The notes under the pieces are model-generated. The model was not told the origin of the DNA. It did not search any database and saw nothing but the letters and a program-made list of their open reading frames with translations. 64,000 nt of DNA from Rheum nobile (lineage: Eukaryota > Streptophyta > Magnoliopsida > Caryophyllales > Polygonaceae), in assembly GCA_027886185.1 (NCBI GenBank), contig WOAB01000056.1:7254001-7318000 (forward strand). The letters are read 5' to 3'. Below, piece after piece: positions 20,722 through 32,200 of this stretch; the first letter of the stretch is position 1, and each line of letters begins with the position of its first letter. The position numbers were made by a program, and so were the translations under genes.

Positions 20722-23700
20722 CTAAAAAATACTGTGATCCATTTGATTTCTGTGTCCATCTATGAATTTGTCAAACGCAAGATCCAGGTTTGTCATCCCA
20801 AGCATCAACAACTCAATGTGCTTCAGTGTACAACCCACAATTCCTCTGCAAGATGTACAAATGTAGTTAGAATGTATATCAATTGTAGTTTGATAAGGGT
20901 TTATCATTGCATTTATACACATATACTTACTCGCGCCTGTTCTGCTTAAGGTTATCACGACGAGTTACCGACATTGGCTTGTCCAATAATGGTTCACATA
21001 TCTTTGCTAGTGGCTCATACATCTTGACATACCTTTGAACATTTTCAGTGACGGTTTGGATTATCTAAAAAATCTCCTTATTTGAGTACAGATCCACATT
21101 GCAATTGTACACCGTCACACACCAGTCGCATAGTTCAATTTCTAAGGCAAACCAGTGGGACTCTGTGATGTTGAAGGGCACATATATGCGTTCTGCATCA
21201 TCCCATCTCTTGCCAAAATCAGTCGGACATGCACCATTCACGTATTTCATTACTACATCCCCACCTTTACATGGAAAGTCCTTCTGGAAGTGATTGAACT
21301 CAGAGATGACCAAGGTTTGCCAAAATGTGTCAAGCACAACCATCTTCGAAAACCGCTCCGGATCCTCTGAAATTCTTTGACGATAAAGGAACATCATTTG
21401 CTCCATATGTTACAATTGCATACTATTTTGAAAGGATGCATTGGAATATTACCTCCCCGCCCAACCAACACTTGGGGCAAACAATTTCTCAAGGAACTCC
21501 TTATCCACTTCATGCCCATTGGGTCCAATTCGGGGTTCAATACTACATGATGGTATATATTCATTTGAATAAAAAACAAGACAAACGGGTAAATATTTAG
21601 ACTTTTTCAGGACATTATGGTACATATACAAGTGATATATAAGTTTAGCAGTCCATAAGGAAGCATTTTCAGGTCATTATTAAGTTAAGTAGATTGATTT
21701 GGCTCACTAACCTCTCATTTTGCATCCACTTTACCAGCTCTGTCATCCCTTCCACCTTGCTATTTTTAGTAATCTTTTTCGCCAATTATGCTCATCTAAA
21801 TTGCAGAAGGGTGATTTTGCCACCGCAGCTTGCTCGCGAGTGCGAGTTGGATATTTCCTTTTCTGCACTTGGGGACCCTTGTCCTTTCCCCGCTTCCTCG
21901 ACACATACCCTTCCTTGGTCTCCCCTTCTTCACCCCCACGTCATCACAATCAGCATGTGATATTTTCTCACCTTATAATTCAGTACCAACCTAAACACCT
22001 CGCTCATCAACCTTGGTTCCTCCATCCACATCATCTCCCTTTGCTACCTCCTCAACATACACACCTTTGTCATCAACCTTGTTTCCTCCATCCACAACAT
22101 CTCCCTTTGGTTCCTCCACACCTCCGTCACCAACCTTGTTGAGTCCCTCCACAACATCTTCCTTTGCTACCTCCTCAACATGTACCTCAGTCCCATTCTC
22201 CACAACTCCCTGATCAACCTTATTCACACCCTCATCAGACACTGCTTTTGTTGCCACATCATCTTGTATCGCCGCCACAGTCTCATCATTCACCACCTCA
22301 AGTGGTGTTGCCTCATTAACTAACTCCTCATTTGCCTCATTTACCCCCTCCTCAGTTGTTATCCCTTGTAGTATTATATCCGTCCGGATAAGAAATGATA
22401 GTGAATATATTGCATCCCCTTCAACTTCTTGCTCATTTACCATTGCAACATCTTCACCCGCCTTTTCCTAACAACCTATATTATCTGCAACATCAGCATA
22501 TGGGGGTGATCCAACCTTCTTCATCCCCATTGTCCACCAGTTAACACAATTGTACCATCATCTTGCTCTCCATCCAATGTCTCCTGAAATGATGATATAT
22601 GGTCTAAAATAAGAAAATATGTTATGAAATGTGCATATATGGACTGAAAAAGTTGGGCATACCTCATCAGAATCACCCGTTTCAGACTCTCCCTCTTCGG
22701 ACTCATTCCCTTCGTCATCTTCAGACTCTAACTCTTACCCTTCTTCATCTTCATGCTCCGACTCATCACTCTGATCTGTTGACTTCACCTTCCTCATCAT
22801 GCTCTTCTAGTGTTCTGTAATGTTGGGTTCATCATCACTTTAAACCTCCCTAGACTCTGGCTCCTGGTGTTCTCTAATGTTTGCTTCATCATGACTTTCA
22901 TCATTGGATGAAGAGGCCACTTTTGTATGAGCTTTGCCTCTTTTTACCTTCTATAACTCAAGGACTTCCTCCCTTAACAAATCATGCTTTTCATTCAGAG
23001 TATGTATCATTTCAAGCAATTCATTCAAACAACACATAAATTGCCTATGGTCCAAACCCTCAATGTTTACAGCTTGCCCTCTCTTACCAACTCCCTTATC
23101 CTTTTTACCAGCCCTCTTTGTTTTTTGCTTCAACTACTTAACAATATGATCCAAGGTTTTGTGTCATTCCTCCTCCGGGAAGTAGCAATTTTCTCCCAAG
23201 TCCTCTCCGTCCTCCTCAGCAAGGATCTGTTTAGCAGCAAAAGTCCCCTCTAGGGAATCCGTAACCGAATCCAAGCTTGGCCTACTCATTTTTAGCCACC
23301 TCACACCTCGGGATTGCACAAGTTTATTAAGCTTCTGGGCAAACATTCTACCAATATGGGACATTGCCTTATACAACCATATCTGAAACAAATATAATTG
23401 AAGTTAAACCACAATTATGACCACAAATACTACCTAAAATTTTACATATTCAACTACTAACACATTACCTAAAACACCATCGGGAAACCCTTATGGTGTA
23501 TACTGCTATGGATTTGTCAAAAACTACAAGTGCAGCCTTAACTGAGTCTAGTCTTGTGTCCAAAGCAGTAGCCAGACTTTGATGGAGGTCAATATAAACA
23601 CTCCTACCCCATGGGAAATTATTGAAATGATCCAAGTCTTGTCACCCCCCAGTACAACACCCTCAAGAATTAACAACAAAGCCATCTTCAGCTTGAATAC

Positions 23701-24335
23701 ATTGTCCTCTCGATACGAGATAAACTTGGTTAAAAGATTAGAGATTGTAATACTCCTCACACCAAAAAATCAAACACTCCTTTTTTATCCTCCAATGTTT
23801 TTCAGACTACTTGTGTGTTTGTCAAGCAAAATAGGCAAATTTCAGGTAATGTAGTTTATATCACACACCAACACTCTCCATGCTCTGTTTTTCAGGTTAT
23901 ATCACACAATAACACTCTCCATGCTCTGTTTTTTACAGAGTAATTCATGCTCTGTTTTTCATTACAAGCATGCAGTTTATCCAGACCTAAACCTAGCATG
24001 CATCACAAATATCAGACAAAGTTATGCTCTTTTCAGGTAAGTAAAGACTTATTCAAGATAACTAACCCCGCCAAACGACTTCGATGGCTCCTTCCTCGAC
24101 CTCTTGCATGTGGGTTCTTCAGCCTCCGACAATCGTGGTTTCTTCTCCTGTACCGGAATGACTGGACTGGGTGATTCCTCTTCCTCTGAAGAGATGTAGG
24201 CTCTCTTCATTCTGCCACTCACCACAGTAGCTGCCTTCGTCGGTTGTTGTTCTGTCTCTTCCCAACAGTAGACGCATCCGCCTTCGCCTTCTCTTCTTTG
24301 GCTTTCACCGACTTCAAGCCTCTTGTCTTCACCAT
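20722..24335 (-). pseudogene. Ulp1 (C48 SUMO protease)-like gene captured in MULE
   Basis: Read on the minus strand, exon 1 starts at ATG 24335 (MVKTRGLKSVKAKEE), slips one frame, then continues KRAYISSEEEESPSPVIP. About 23760-23470 holds a DUF1985-like segment (KMALLLILEGVVLG, then PWGRSVYIDLHQSL in the next frame). About 23391-22950 is a basic, coiled-coil-like stretch. About 22440-21990 is an acidic tract with EEVAKGDVVDGGNKVD-type repeats. About 21406-21065 is the Ulp1 core (MKYVNGACP, RIYVPFNITESHWFALEIEL, VYNCNVD). The last exon ends at TAG 20722. The family removes SUMO-like modifiers using His-Asp-Cys. Here the His is kept (SHW), the Asp position reads Asn, the NCG(V)YT cysteine motif is broken by a small deletion near 20840, and a stop follows NKEIF. 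It is very unlikely to be active. Confidence 0.78.
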
Positions 24336-24789
24336 TCTCGATTTGGGGATTTAGGTTTACAACTAAAATCGATCGATTTAGGGCTTCAAGAAACAGATTC
24401 GGGGAAGAAAGGACAAAAGAGAGGTTAGGTTCAGTTGATGAACAGACCTGCTATTCTTGAGAGTTGAAAAGATTTGGGTAAGAAAGGAAAAAATGTAAAT
24501 GATGTACTGCAAGTTGGGTTTAAATGACTACCGGTTGAACAGGTACTTGATTAAGCAAAAGATAAAACAATTTTAAATTAACTATTGTTTTAAACCTCCT
24601 TTAAACACTTTTTTCTTTTTTGGAAAAGTTTAATTCATATTTTATTTTACCTTTTTGTTTTGAAAAGTTTTGCAGCTTTTTGGTACTTTTTCCATTCTGT
24701 TAAAACGCCGGTATTTTTGCAAAGAGCTATCAGAAACTCGGTATTTTTTATAATTTTGCCTTTTCATTTTCTCCTCCCTTCACGATTTA

Positions 24790-24953
24790 GGCTTCGTTTG
24801 AAAAAAAGATTATAAAGACCTTTTTATTTATAAAGAACTTTTTTTAGAAAAGTAGTTTTTATATTTTAAATTTGCGAGACATGGTAAATTGTGTAAAAGA
24901 GCAAAAAAGTACTTTTAAAAAAAGACTTTATAAAAAATTAACCAAACAAACCC
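24790..24953. mobile_element. Tourist-like MITE, TSD TTA
   Basis: A 164-bp AT-rich element starts GGCTTCGTTTG and ends CAAACAAACCC, flanked by TTA at 24787-24789 and 24954-24956. Small size, inverted ends and a TTA duplication fit PIF/Harbinger-derived Tourist elements. Confidence 0.75.
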
Positions 24954-25122
24954 TTACTTTTTCACAATTATTTAGATTGAGACGACAAGAATCTTGTGGT
25001 TGTAATTCCTAATTTTTGCTTTATAAAATTAGTAATCCGTTTTTGGTGCCACACATGCCAATCAAGGATAGAAGCAATTAGGTCAGCATTTACAATGATG
25101 GTTTTATAATAGTTAAAAGTAG
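24954..25122. other. Short AT-rich spacer
   Basis: Nothing recognisable lies between the MITE and the mariner element. Confidence 0.5.
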
Positions 25123-25625
25123 TATTATCTCTGTCCCGTTTTATAGTTTCTCTTTCTCAAATAACACAGGATTTAAGGAGAGTGAAGAAAAGTAAAGAGA
25201 AATACAGATTCATTAAATGTTGATTAGACATCTGCTTTACAGATTTTATTTTCATTTTTTTTCAATTTTAATCAACAAACAATTTAAGCAAAAAAAATGA
25301 AATATTATTAATGAACCAATGAGATTACAACATTAAGAGCACATAGATTGTGGGTTAAAATTACAACTCACAAATTGCCTCATCAACCACTCCCTAAGTA
25401 GTTTAAATACAAGATCTCAAACATTCAATTCAGCCATTAATAGATCTACAACTAGAACTTCAAAAAAATAGAAAACACAATAAATACAAGTGCATCACTG
25501 TCTGTTCTTGATGGCTTCAGACTTCAACTTAAATGGAGTGGAAACAATGAGTTCCAGTTTGATCTTAATGAGCAGGTGGGGGACAGTGAAGAAGATGAGC
25601 TTTTTTCGATCTTAATGAGCCAACT

Positions 25626-27125
25626 TTGGAAATGGAAGGAGATCAAGAGGAGCACCAGCAACCACAAACAACACATGCAACATGTCATCATAAGCAATCA
25701 AGAAACAAGCTCAGCAGTGATCAAAGACTTAACATATTGATGTGGCTACTAGAGAGAGCAACAAAGGGGCATCTTCAAAGAGGTTCAATAAGGGCAGCTA
25801 CACATGATTTCAATGTCACATCAAGGTGCATAAGCAAATTATGAAACACAACAAAGAAACAGAAACAGCAAATACAGCCATACAATGTCAGCATAAAGTA
25901 TCACAAATTAGACAGAAAGAGAACTGAAGTACCACATGATGATATTATTGCATTGCATATGGGGGAGAGATCATGCATCATGGACTTAGCATTCAAGCTA
26001 AAGATTTCAAAAACCACAATACATAGGATGGTCAAAAGGGGACTTATAAGGCCACATACAAATCCACTCCATCTAAGATTGAAGGATGCAAATAAAATAA
26101 AGAGGTTGTAATGGATATTAGGGATATTAATAGGGGACACAACAAAAACAAAGAGAGAGTATTACTCAATTTATGACTTTGTGCATATAGATGAAAAGTG
26201 GTTCAATCGAAGCAAGAAGACACACAAAGTATATCTAGTACAAGGTGAGAAGGGAAAATACAAATCTGTAAGTTCAAGTAAGTTTATTCCCAAAGTCATG
26301 TTCACTGCTGTTGTAGCTAGACCTAGATTCAATTTAGAGGGAGAATGTATTTTTTATGGGAAGATTGGTATCTTCCCTTTCTCTTTCCAAGAGCTAGCAA
26401 AAAGAAAGTCCAAGAACAGAGAGGATGGGACAATTGTGACTAAGATTGTTGAATCAGTCAACTAGAGAGTCACAAAGAGCATGTTAATCAACCAAATCAT
26501 TCCAGCAATCAAGGCAAAATGGCCACCAAGTGGAGGTCATAAAGTCATATTCATACAGCATGATAATGCAAAGGCCCATATAACTCAAGATGATGCAGAA
26601 TGGCAGCAGGTATATCAACAAGATGATTTCACTTTTATTTTAATTCAACAACCACCTAGCAGCCCTGATCTCAACATATTAGACCTAGGTGTTTTCAGAA
26701 GTATACAACCCTTGATGCATAAAAAATGCCAAAAGATGTTGATAAGATGCTAGAGGCAATCAATGATGCATTTTATGAGTTAGAACCCAAAACTCTAAGT
26801 AATGTGTGGATGTCCCTACAATATGTTATGAATGAGATACTAAAATGTGGAGGAGGAAATGATTATGATTTGCCACATGTAAACAAGAAGAAGTTACAGG
26901 TAGAGGGAAACCTACGAGCAAAAAATAAAGGCACCAATGTTTGCAGTCAGACAAGCTTGGGATATTGTGTATGGGGATGCACAACTGAGCCAAGCAGCAG
27001 AAGACACCCAAGGACCAACATTATCACAAGCAGAATAGGACACTGAAGGAGCAATATTATCACAAGTACAACAAGACACTCAAGGAGTAACATTATCACA
27101 AACACAACAAGACACTCAAGATTAG
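25626..27125 (+). pseudogene. Mariner transposase (DD39D), broken
   Basis: The N-terminal helix-turn-helix reads KLSSDQRLNILMWLLERAT, followed by HDIIALHMGER-like and KTTIHRMVKRG. The catalytic block has HIDEKWFNRSKKT (first Asp at 26190), IQHDNAKAH (second Asp at 26562) and SPDLNILDLGVF (third Asp at 26682), with exactly 39 residues between the last two, as in plant mariner transposases. Three in-frame stops (near 25842, 26107 and 26463) and slips near 26724 and 26930 destroy the frame. Beyond the second slip the frame ends with about three DTQGxTLSQxQQ-type repeats before TAG 27125. It would have cut and pasted DNA at TA sites. Confidence 0.85.
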
Positions 27126-27970
27126 GGCTACATTTGTGGAAAGTAGTCACTCCTTGTAAAACTAGGAAGTTATGATAAGTTTCTTGTTTTCACATAACTA
27201 TGAAGTTATGTTAAAACTAGAAACTCTTTTGTAAGCAACACTTTTTGGGAATATTAGTAACTTTTGACAAGAACAAATAAGGCATGAACTTAGAGCAAAT
27301 AAAAAGATTAATCTCAGATGTTCCCATAACCATCATTGACACAACCCCATTCACACAACCTTAATATACCTATAAGCCTCAATTCAGTCAGAGAAGACTG
27401 GTTTCTTATGGCACATTAAGGCAGTGCAAATTACAGGGATTGCTTCTCAGTTATAAAGACATCATCATTGAAACAGGCACATCAAAAGGGGACACTTAAT
27501 AAGGAAAGAGGAACATGAAAACAATGGTAAATTATAGACTAGTATCAGATTCTTGGTGTAAGTCCTTCAGCTGATACAGATGCAAGGACTTATACCAAGA
27601 ACATTGTACCAGTCTATTTCAAGAAAAGATCAAACAAATACCCTCAACATGCAACATCAAAAGATCATCCATTATCAACATGCAACATCAACAGATCTGC
27701 TGTGCTCTTCTCAACATTCAACAGATCCACAAAAGGGGACACCGAAAGAGGAAAGAGGAACATCAAAACCAACAGATCAAGATACCAGATCAAGCCAATA
27801 GATCAAGCCAACAGATCAAACCAACATCCACAATATCAACATGCAACATCAAAATATCAACCAAAACCAACAGATCCATAAACCCTAATCAGATTCAACA
27901 TTCAACAGATCCACAAAGTAGCCAAAAATCAACATGCAACAGAAATATTAAAAGAGATAAGGGCACATAG
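27126..27970. repeat. Mariner internal region with copies of the sub-terminal sequence
   Basis: The words caaaaggggacac and ggaaagaggaacat(c/g)aaaa seen just inside the right end (28684-28722) recur near 27485-27520 and 27735-27770, so the end of the element is echoed twice inside it. About 27650-27950 is also rich in caacatgcaacatcaa and caacagatc words. No ORF here looks real. Confidence 0.6.
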
Positions 27971-27974
27971 ACAC

Positions 27975-28313
27975 TTATCTAGATGAACCACCAACGGATT
28001 CACCCTCACCCTCATAATCATGCTTCAAATCTTCAACTGAGGACTTAGAGGAAGGCTTCAGATCTTCATCAGGCTTCAGATCTTCCTCCGCGGACTTAGA
28101 GGAAGGTTGATTAACATCTTCTTCTTCATTTTTTGCTTTAGATCCACAAATTCCTTCCATAGACTCCTCAGAAGCTTCTGAAGCATAGGGATTGTAGCTA
28201 TGGATTCCTCTACAACTCGTTCCCCTCTCGCACTTGAGATATTCAGAGCAATATGATCCAGACTCATCAACATCAAGGGGATAATCAGACAACCCAAAGA
28301 TCTCAGAACCCAT
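27975..28313 (-). CDS. Uncharacterised acidic ORF inside the mariner, antisense to transposase
   Basis: The ATG at 28313 gives 112 residues beginning MGSEIFGLSDYPLDVDE. It has a possible Cys cluster (YCSEYLKCERGTSC) near residues 22-36, then Ser/Glu/Asp-rich sequence with a KPDEDLKPSSKSS-like internal repeat, and ends GEGESVGGSSR. The frame stays open further upstream, but that part looks like leader sequence. I do not recognise the family. It lies between the transposase and the right end on the opposite strand, so it may be a captured host gene fragment. The protein-like composition is suggestive only. Confidence 0.35.
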   Translation of the reverse strand: MGSEIFGLSDYPLDVDESGSYCSEYLKCERGTSCRGIHSYNPYASEASEESMEGICGSKAKNEEEDVNQPSSKSAEEDLKPDEDLKPSSKSSVEDLKHDYEGEGESVGGSSR

Positions 28314-28494
28314 TTCAATCAATCGAAGGATCAAAGGGGACAATTGAGGGCGAAGAGTGAGCAGACAATTGAGAGATTGAGAATAGAAAAGGGGACAATT
28401 GAGAGATTGAGAAGAGCACAACAGATCTAGGGTTTTACAAGAGAGGAAACAAAGCGGTGAAGTGAGCAATTGAGAGAAAAGACGAGATAAATAG

Positions 28495-28645
28495 GAGAGA
28501 GTAGGTGGGAGTGGGTGAGTGATAAATGGGAGAGAGAGAGAGAGTAGGTGGGAGTGGGTGGGTAATAAATGGGAGAGAGAGTGGGTGAGTTTATTTTGGA
28601 ATTATCTGATATGAGTGGGTAATAAATGGGAAAGGATGAGGGTAT
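28495..28645. repeat. GA/GT-rich minisatellite near the mariner right end
   Basis: About three copies of a unit combining gtgggtgagt, gataaatggg and gagagagag, spaced about 55-60 bp. Confidence 0.65.
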
Positions 28646-28739
28646 TTTGGACAAAAAAAAATATATTAAAGGAAATAGGAACATCAAAAGGGGACACTGG
28701 AAAAGGAAAGAAGAACATCAAAACAGGATGGAGGGAGTA

Positions 28740-29520
28740 TATTTTTTAGGAATAGTAAAAAAGTGTTAAAAAACTTAGTTGAAAGTTGTGCACTAAGAGT
28801 TTATAATGATGTGGATGAGAGAAAAAAAATGAGAAAATGGTTAAAATAGTAGATAAAAAATGATCAAAAACTTATCAAAAATAATTTAAACTTTTACTAG
28901 TATATAAAAAATAATTTAAATTTTCAAGTCAATCAAAAATAATATTAACTATTAATCCATTACTAAAAATAATATAACTGTATTTTTTTGCTTGAAATTT
29001 TGGCTAAATCGATGAGGTGTATGCGAAGTGTCTTCGTAGTCGGACGTGATAAATGACCCTTTTTTGTAAATATCTCTTATTAGGTGTTCTGTTGCTACCG
29101 AATTAGCTAAAATTTTAATCGAAAAAATTATTTATATTATTTTCAGTTGATGGGTTAAAAGTTGAGACTGTATTTAGTTAGCTTAAAAATCGAGATTATT
29201 TTTGATATGTTAGTGAAAGACTATGTTTAACAAAGTTTTTATAAAAACTTTATTTATAAAAAAGTACTTATTTTTCACCTTACTCAATTTATTGTATCAC
29301 CTAATTTCTATTTATCTATAAATATATTACTAAACAAATCCAAAATTTTAATAAAAAATAGAATAACTTTTTAGAATTTAGTTCTAGTGAAACAACTTAT
29401 TAGGGTGAAACGGAGGTACAAATGATAGCCATTTGATTAGAATTAAAGTAATGGCCCATATTAAAACTAAAAGGGTGTAATTTAGTATAATGGACTGCAC
29501 CCACACCAAATAATAGATTC
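28740..29520. other. AT-rich spacer
   Basis: No gene is seen. About 29212-29350 (tatgtttaacaaag...actaaacaaatcc) could be a decayed MITE but lacks clear ends. Confidence 0.45.
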
Positions 29521-30240
29521 CCACGTGATTTTAGGGATTTTTATACCCAAATTTGGAGAAACTTTTTAGCTTCCTTTTTACGTTTTCAAAAGTATCTCTC
29601 CGTTACTCCATCGGCCGCTCTCCTCTACTCCACTTTCTCTTTCCCTCCGAGGCTAATAAAAGCCGAAAGTCTCCCCTCCCATCCCATCGTTCTCGTTCTC
29701 CTTCAACTCTCCCCTCCATTGTCTTCTTCAAGGATGGTTCATCTTCTTCGCGGCGAAAGTCTCCCATCCCATCGTCGTCGCCGAAACCGAAAAGCTTGAA
29801 GCCACCGATGTCTACCCAGGGCTAGCCCACCAAGGTGTTGTTTTTCTGGAAAACCCTAAACTCAAATTTGCATGTTGTTTATACAGATCGTCTTCCAACT
29901 CTTTTCGAACCTGTTTTTGGTTGCGATTTTTGAAAGTCTCCGAGCTACTGATATTTGTTGGTTCATCATCAATTTTTTTATATGTTTTATTGATGGGGTA
30001 ATTTTGGGTATCTTAAACTCCGAGCTCTTTTCGAAACCATTTTTGGGTGCGATTTTATGTCTTGTTTGTTCAGTGGGCCAATTTTTTGAATGATTTTTTC
30101 ATATTAGGTTCTTAATGTACGAGTGCGAGAATGGTTAGAGGGATGTTGGCGAAGGACAAAATATCCCCCAAAAAGAGGGGTAGTAAGCGTCGAAGGCTTG
30201 TTAAAGGTAATGTTGGATATTTAAAAGCTCGATTTTTGAA
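29521..30240 (+). other. Gene-like leader and exon islands of unknown origin
   Basis: A Ser/Pro/Arg-rich ORF spans 29553-29825 (SRKSPLPSHRSRSPSTLPS, ending PPMSTQG). At 30131 a short frame begins MVRGMLAKDKISPKKRGSKR and runs into an apparent splice donor (aaaggtaatg near 30206). A third exon-like piece (SNNGQEESSPLEQNTLD) lies about 30760-30905 between an AG and a GTATGT. Together they could be the first exons of a gene or of a transposon-borne gene whose remainder is lost. I cannot assign a family. Confidence 0.3.
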
Positions 30241-32200
30241 TTGAAATTGGATGATATTCATTGTTTTTCAATTGATATTCATGTATAGCCATTTCGATAA
30301 TTTTGAAGTAGAGGTTTGATAGTTTTTTTTGGGTGATTGTATATATAGGAAAATATTAGTGTTATTCACGATGATATTTATACGTAGCCTAAAGATATTC
30401 ACAATGGAAAAATACTATATTTTGTGATGTTGCAATTAGGTGAAAGTCTTATTCAATAATTATTAGGTTATATTCATGGGTTCTCAGCTCATATTCATGA
30501 AGCAGTTTAATGGTGTCATATTCATGATGTATTATTCATTATTGTCGTATTGATATTCACTTTAGAATAGTTGTATATGTATTGATGCATGAATTGTCTT
30601 TGTTTATAATTAAGTTGGTGGTGCCATCATGCATATCAAATAACATTTAATTAAGTTAGTTTAATAAGTACATGATGTCAATTTTGATGCTATATGAATT
30701 ATGATATCATATCATATTTGATGTTGGAGTGATTGTTTTTATTTCTGTGTATATTCAGCCGACATTTTAATAAGTTTGTTATGCATTACGTCCTTGCCAT
30801 CAAATAATGGCCAAGAAGAATCATCACCTTTAGAGCAAAACACACTTGATGCAAATAAACATGAGGTAGCTGAGCAAGCGGAGCAAAACACAGTTGCTTT
30901 AGTTGTATGTATATGTCATAATCGCTTGAATGCTCCTTTTTTTATCCCCTGAATACCAAACACAAATTGGTGAATATCAGTACAGTTTATATGAATATCT
31001 CCTAGTTAGTTGTATGTATATGTATACACAGTACGTGAATATCATAAAATATTCTATGAATATCGCTATTGGGGTTCAAGAATATTTATACGTTGTACAT
31101 GAATATCATTTCACCGTTCCTCGTTTACTATCAAACATGATGTTCAAAATTGGATAAGCGATATTGATCAAATACACAAAAAGCTTAGAAGAACATGATT
31201 CAATCTAAACACTACATCATGAATATTTGTACTGTTTATACGAATATCGCCGGATTGAATGCATGAATATGTTGTTGTGGTTTATTAATATGTATACACA
31301 CTACATGAATATCATTTCATCGTAATCAGTTTACTATCAAACAATATGTTCAAATGATGATACACAATATTCACCATATACAACAAATCTTTTAAGAAAC
31401 ACAATTTCATGAATACCAGTATAGTGTATACGAATAGCGCTTAACTAAATGCATGAATATGCGTACACAATACATGAATATACAAAAAAACACTAAAGAA
31501 CATGATTCTATTACCAATATAGGTGTTAACACAAGAATATTAGTACCGTTTGTTTGCATACCCCTAATTGTGTTATTGAGCACACCGTACACAGTTCATG
31601 TTTATTATAAAAAAGTTTACCATCAAACAAGATGTTCAAATTTGGATAATCTATATTCATCATGTATAAAAAGAACTTGGACGAAGGTGATTCCATTTAC
31701 ATAAATTAAGATCCAAAATATTTTGAATATCGCATAAGTGTCATCATGAATGCTCCGTACATAGTAAACGAATATCACTATAGACTGTATGAATATCGGT
31801 AAATTTATTCATGAATATCAATAAACGGTACATGAATATCCATAATCAGTTTAACATCAAATAAGATGTTCAAAAAACGTTAATCTATATTCATCATTTA
31901 CAAAACAAAAGCATAATATCATGATTCAATTCCAAAAAGTTGATGTTAACACATGAATATCAGTAAAGTATATATGAATAACCCGTATTGGGTTCATGAC
32001 TATGAGTTTTTTTGTATTCATGTTTTGTTTATTGATATTCATGATTAGATTTAGCGACATTCATGAATAGACAAACAATATTCATGCTACATCAACCTTT
32101 GTTTAGTTGCACAAGAATCTTCCAAATTGCAAAAAGAATATTTTAAACTGAATATTTACGAACTAATAATGAATATCAGTGAGTAGGTCTCGCATATCCA
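30241..32200. repeat. GAATAT/ATATTC-rich degenerate tract
   Basis: The 8-mer atgaatat or its reverse complement atattcat, with one-base variants, occurs roughly forty times. From 30250 to 30800 it appears mainly as atattcat, from about 30930 to 32000 mainly as atgaatat, and near 32000-32100 it flips back. Spacing is irregular (about 25-45 bp), with recurring partners such as cagta, gtata and cgcc. No long ORF is credible. Confidence 0.6.

Larger units (their letters stand above)
19525..24760. mobile_element. Mutator-like element carrying Ulp1-like and transposase-like fragments
   Basis: The left end GACGTAATGTCAAAAGTAC continues with ctgatagctccttgcaaaaa. The right end reverse-complemented reads GGCAAAATTATAAAAAATAC and continues with ctgatagctctttgcaaaaa. 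The match extends at least 50 bp. The flanks share ttttcatt (19517-19524 and 24761-24768), eight bases of the 9-bp duplication expected for Mutator elements. Inside are a plus-strand N-terminal MULE-transposase fragment (about 20156-20467) and a minus-strand Ulp1/DUF1985 gene (20722-24335), an arrangement known from Kaonashi-type plant MULEs. No transposase catalytic core is present, so it is non-autonomous. Confidence 0.82.
25125..28737 (+). mobile_element. Degraded mariner-like element (plant MLE), TSD TA
   Basis: The right end reads, in reverse complement, CTCCCTCCATCCTGTTTTGA next to TA (28738-28739). The left end reads TTATCTCTGTCCCGTTTTAT next to TA (25123-25124), a weaker version of the same inverted repeat. 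CTCCCTCCGTCCC-type ends are characteristic of plant mariner and Stowaway elements. A transposase pseudogene occupies 25626-27125. The remainder holds repeated copies of the sub-terminal sequence and a minus-strand ORF. About 3.6 kb in total. Confidence 0.8.

Noticed and set aside
21694..22213. Plus-strand Ser/Pro/Thr-rich ORFs
   Set aside because: Antisense of the acidic repeat part of the Ulp1-like gene.
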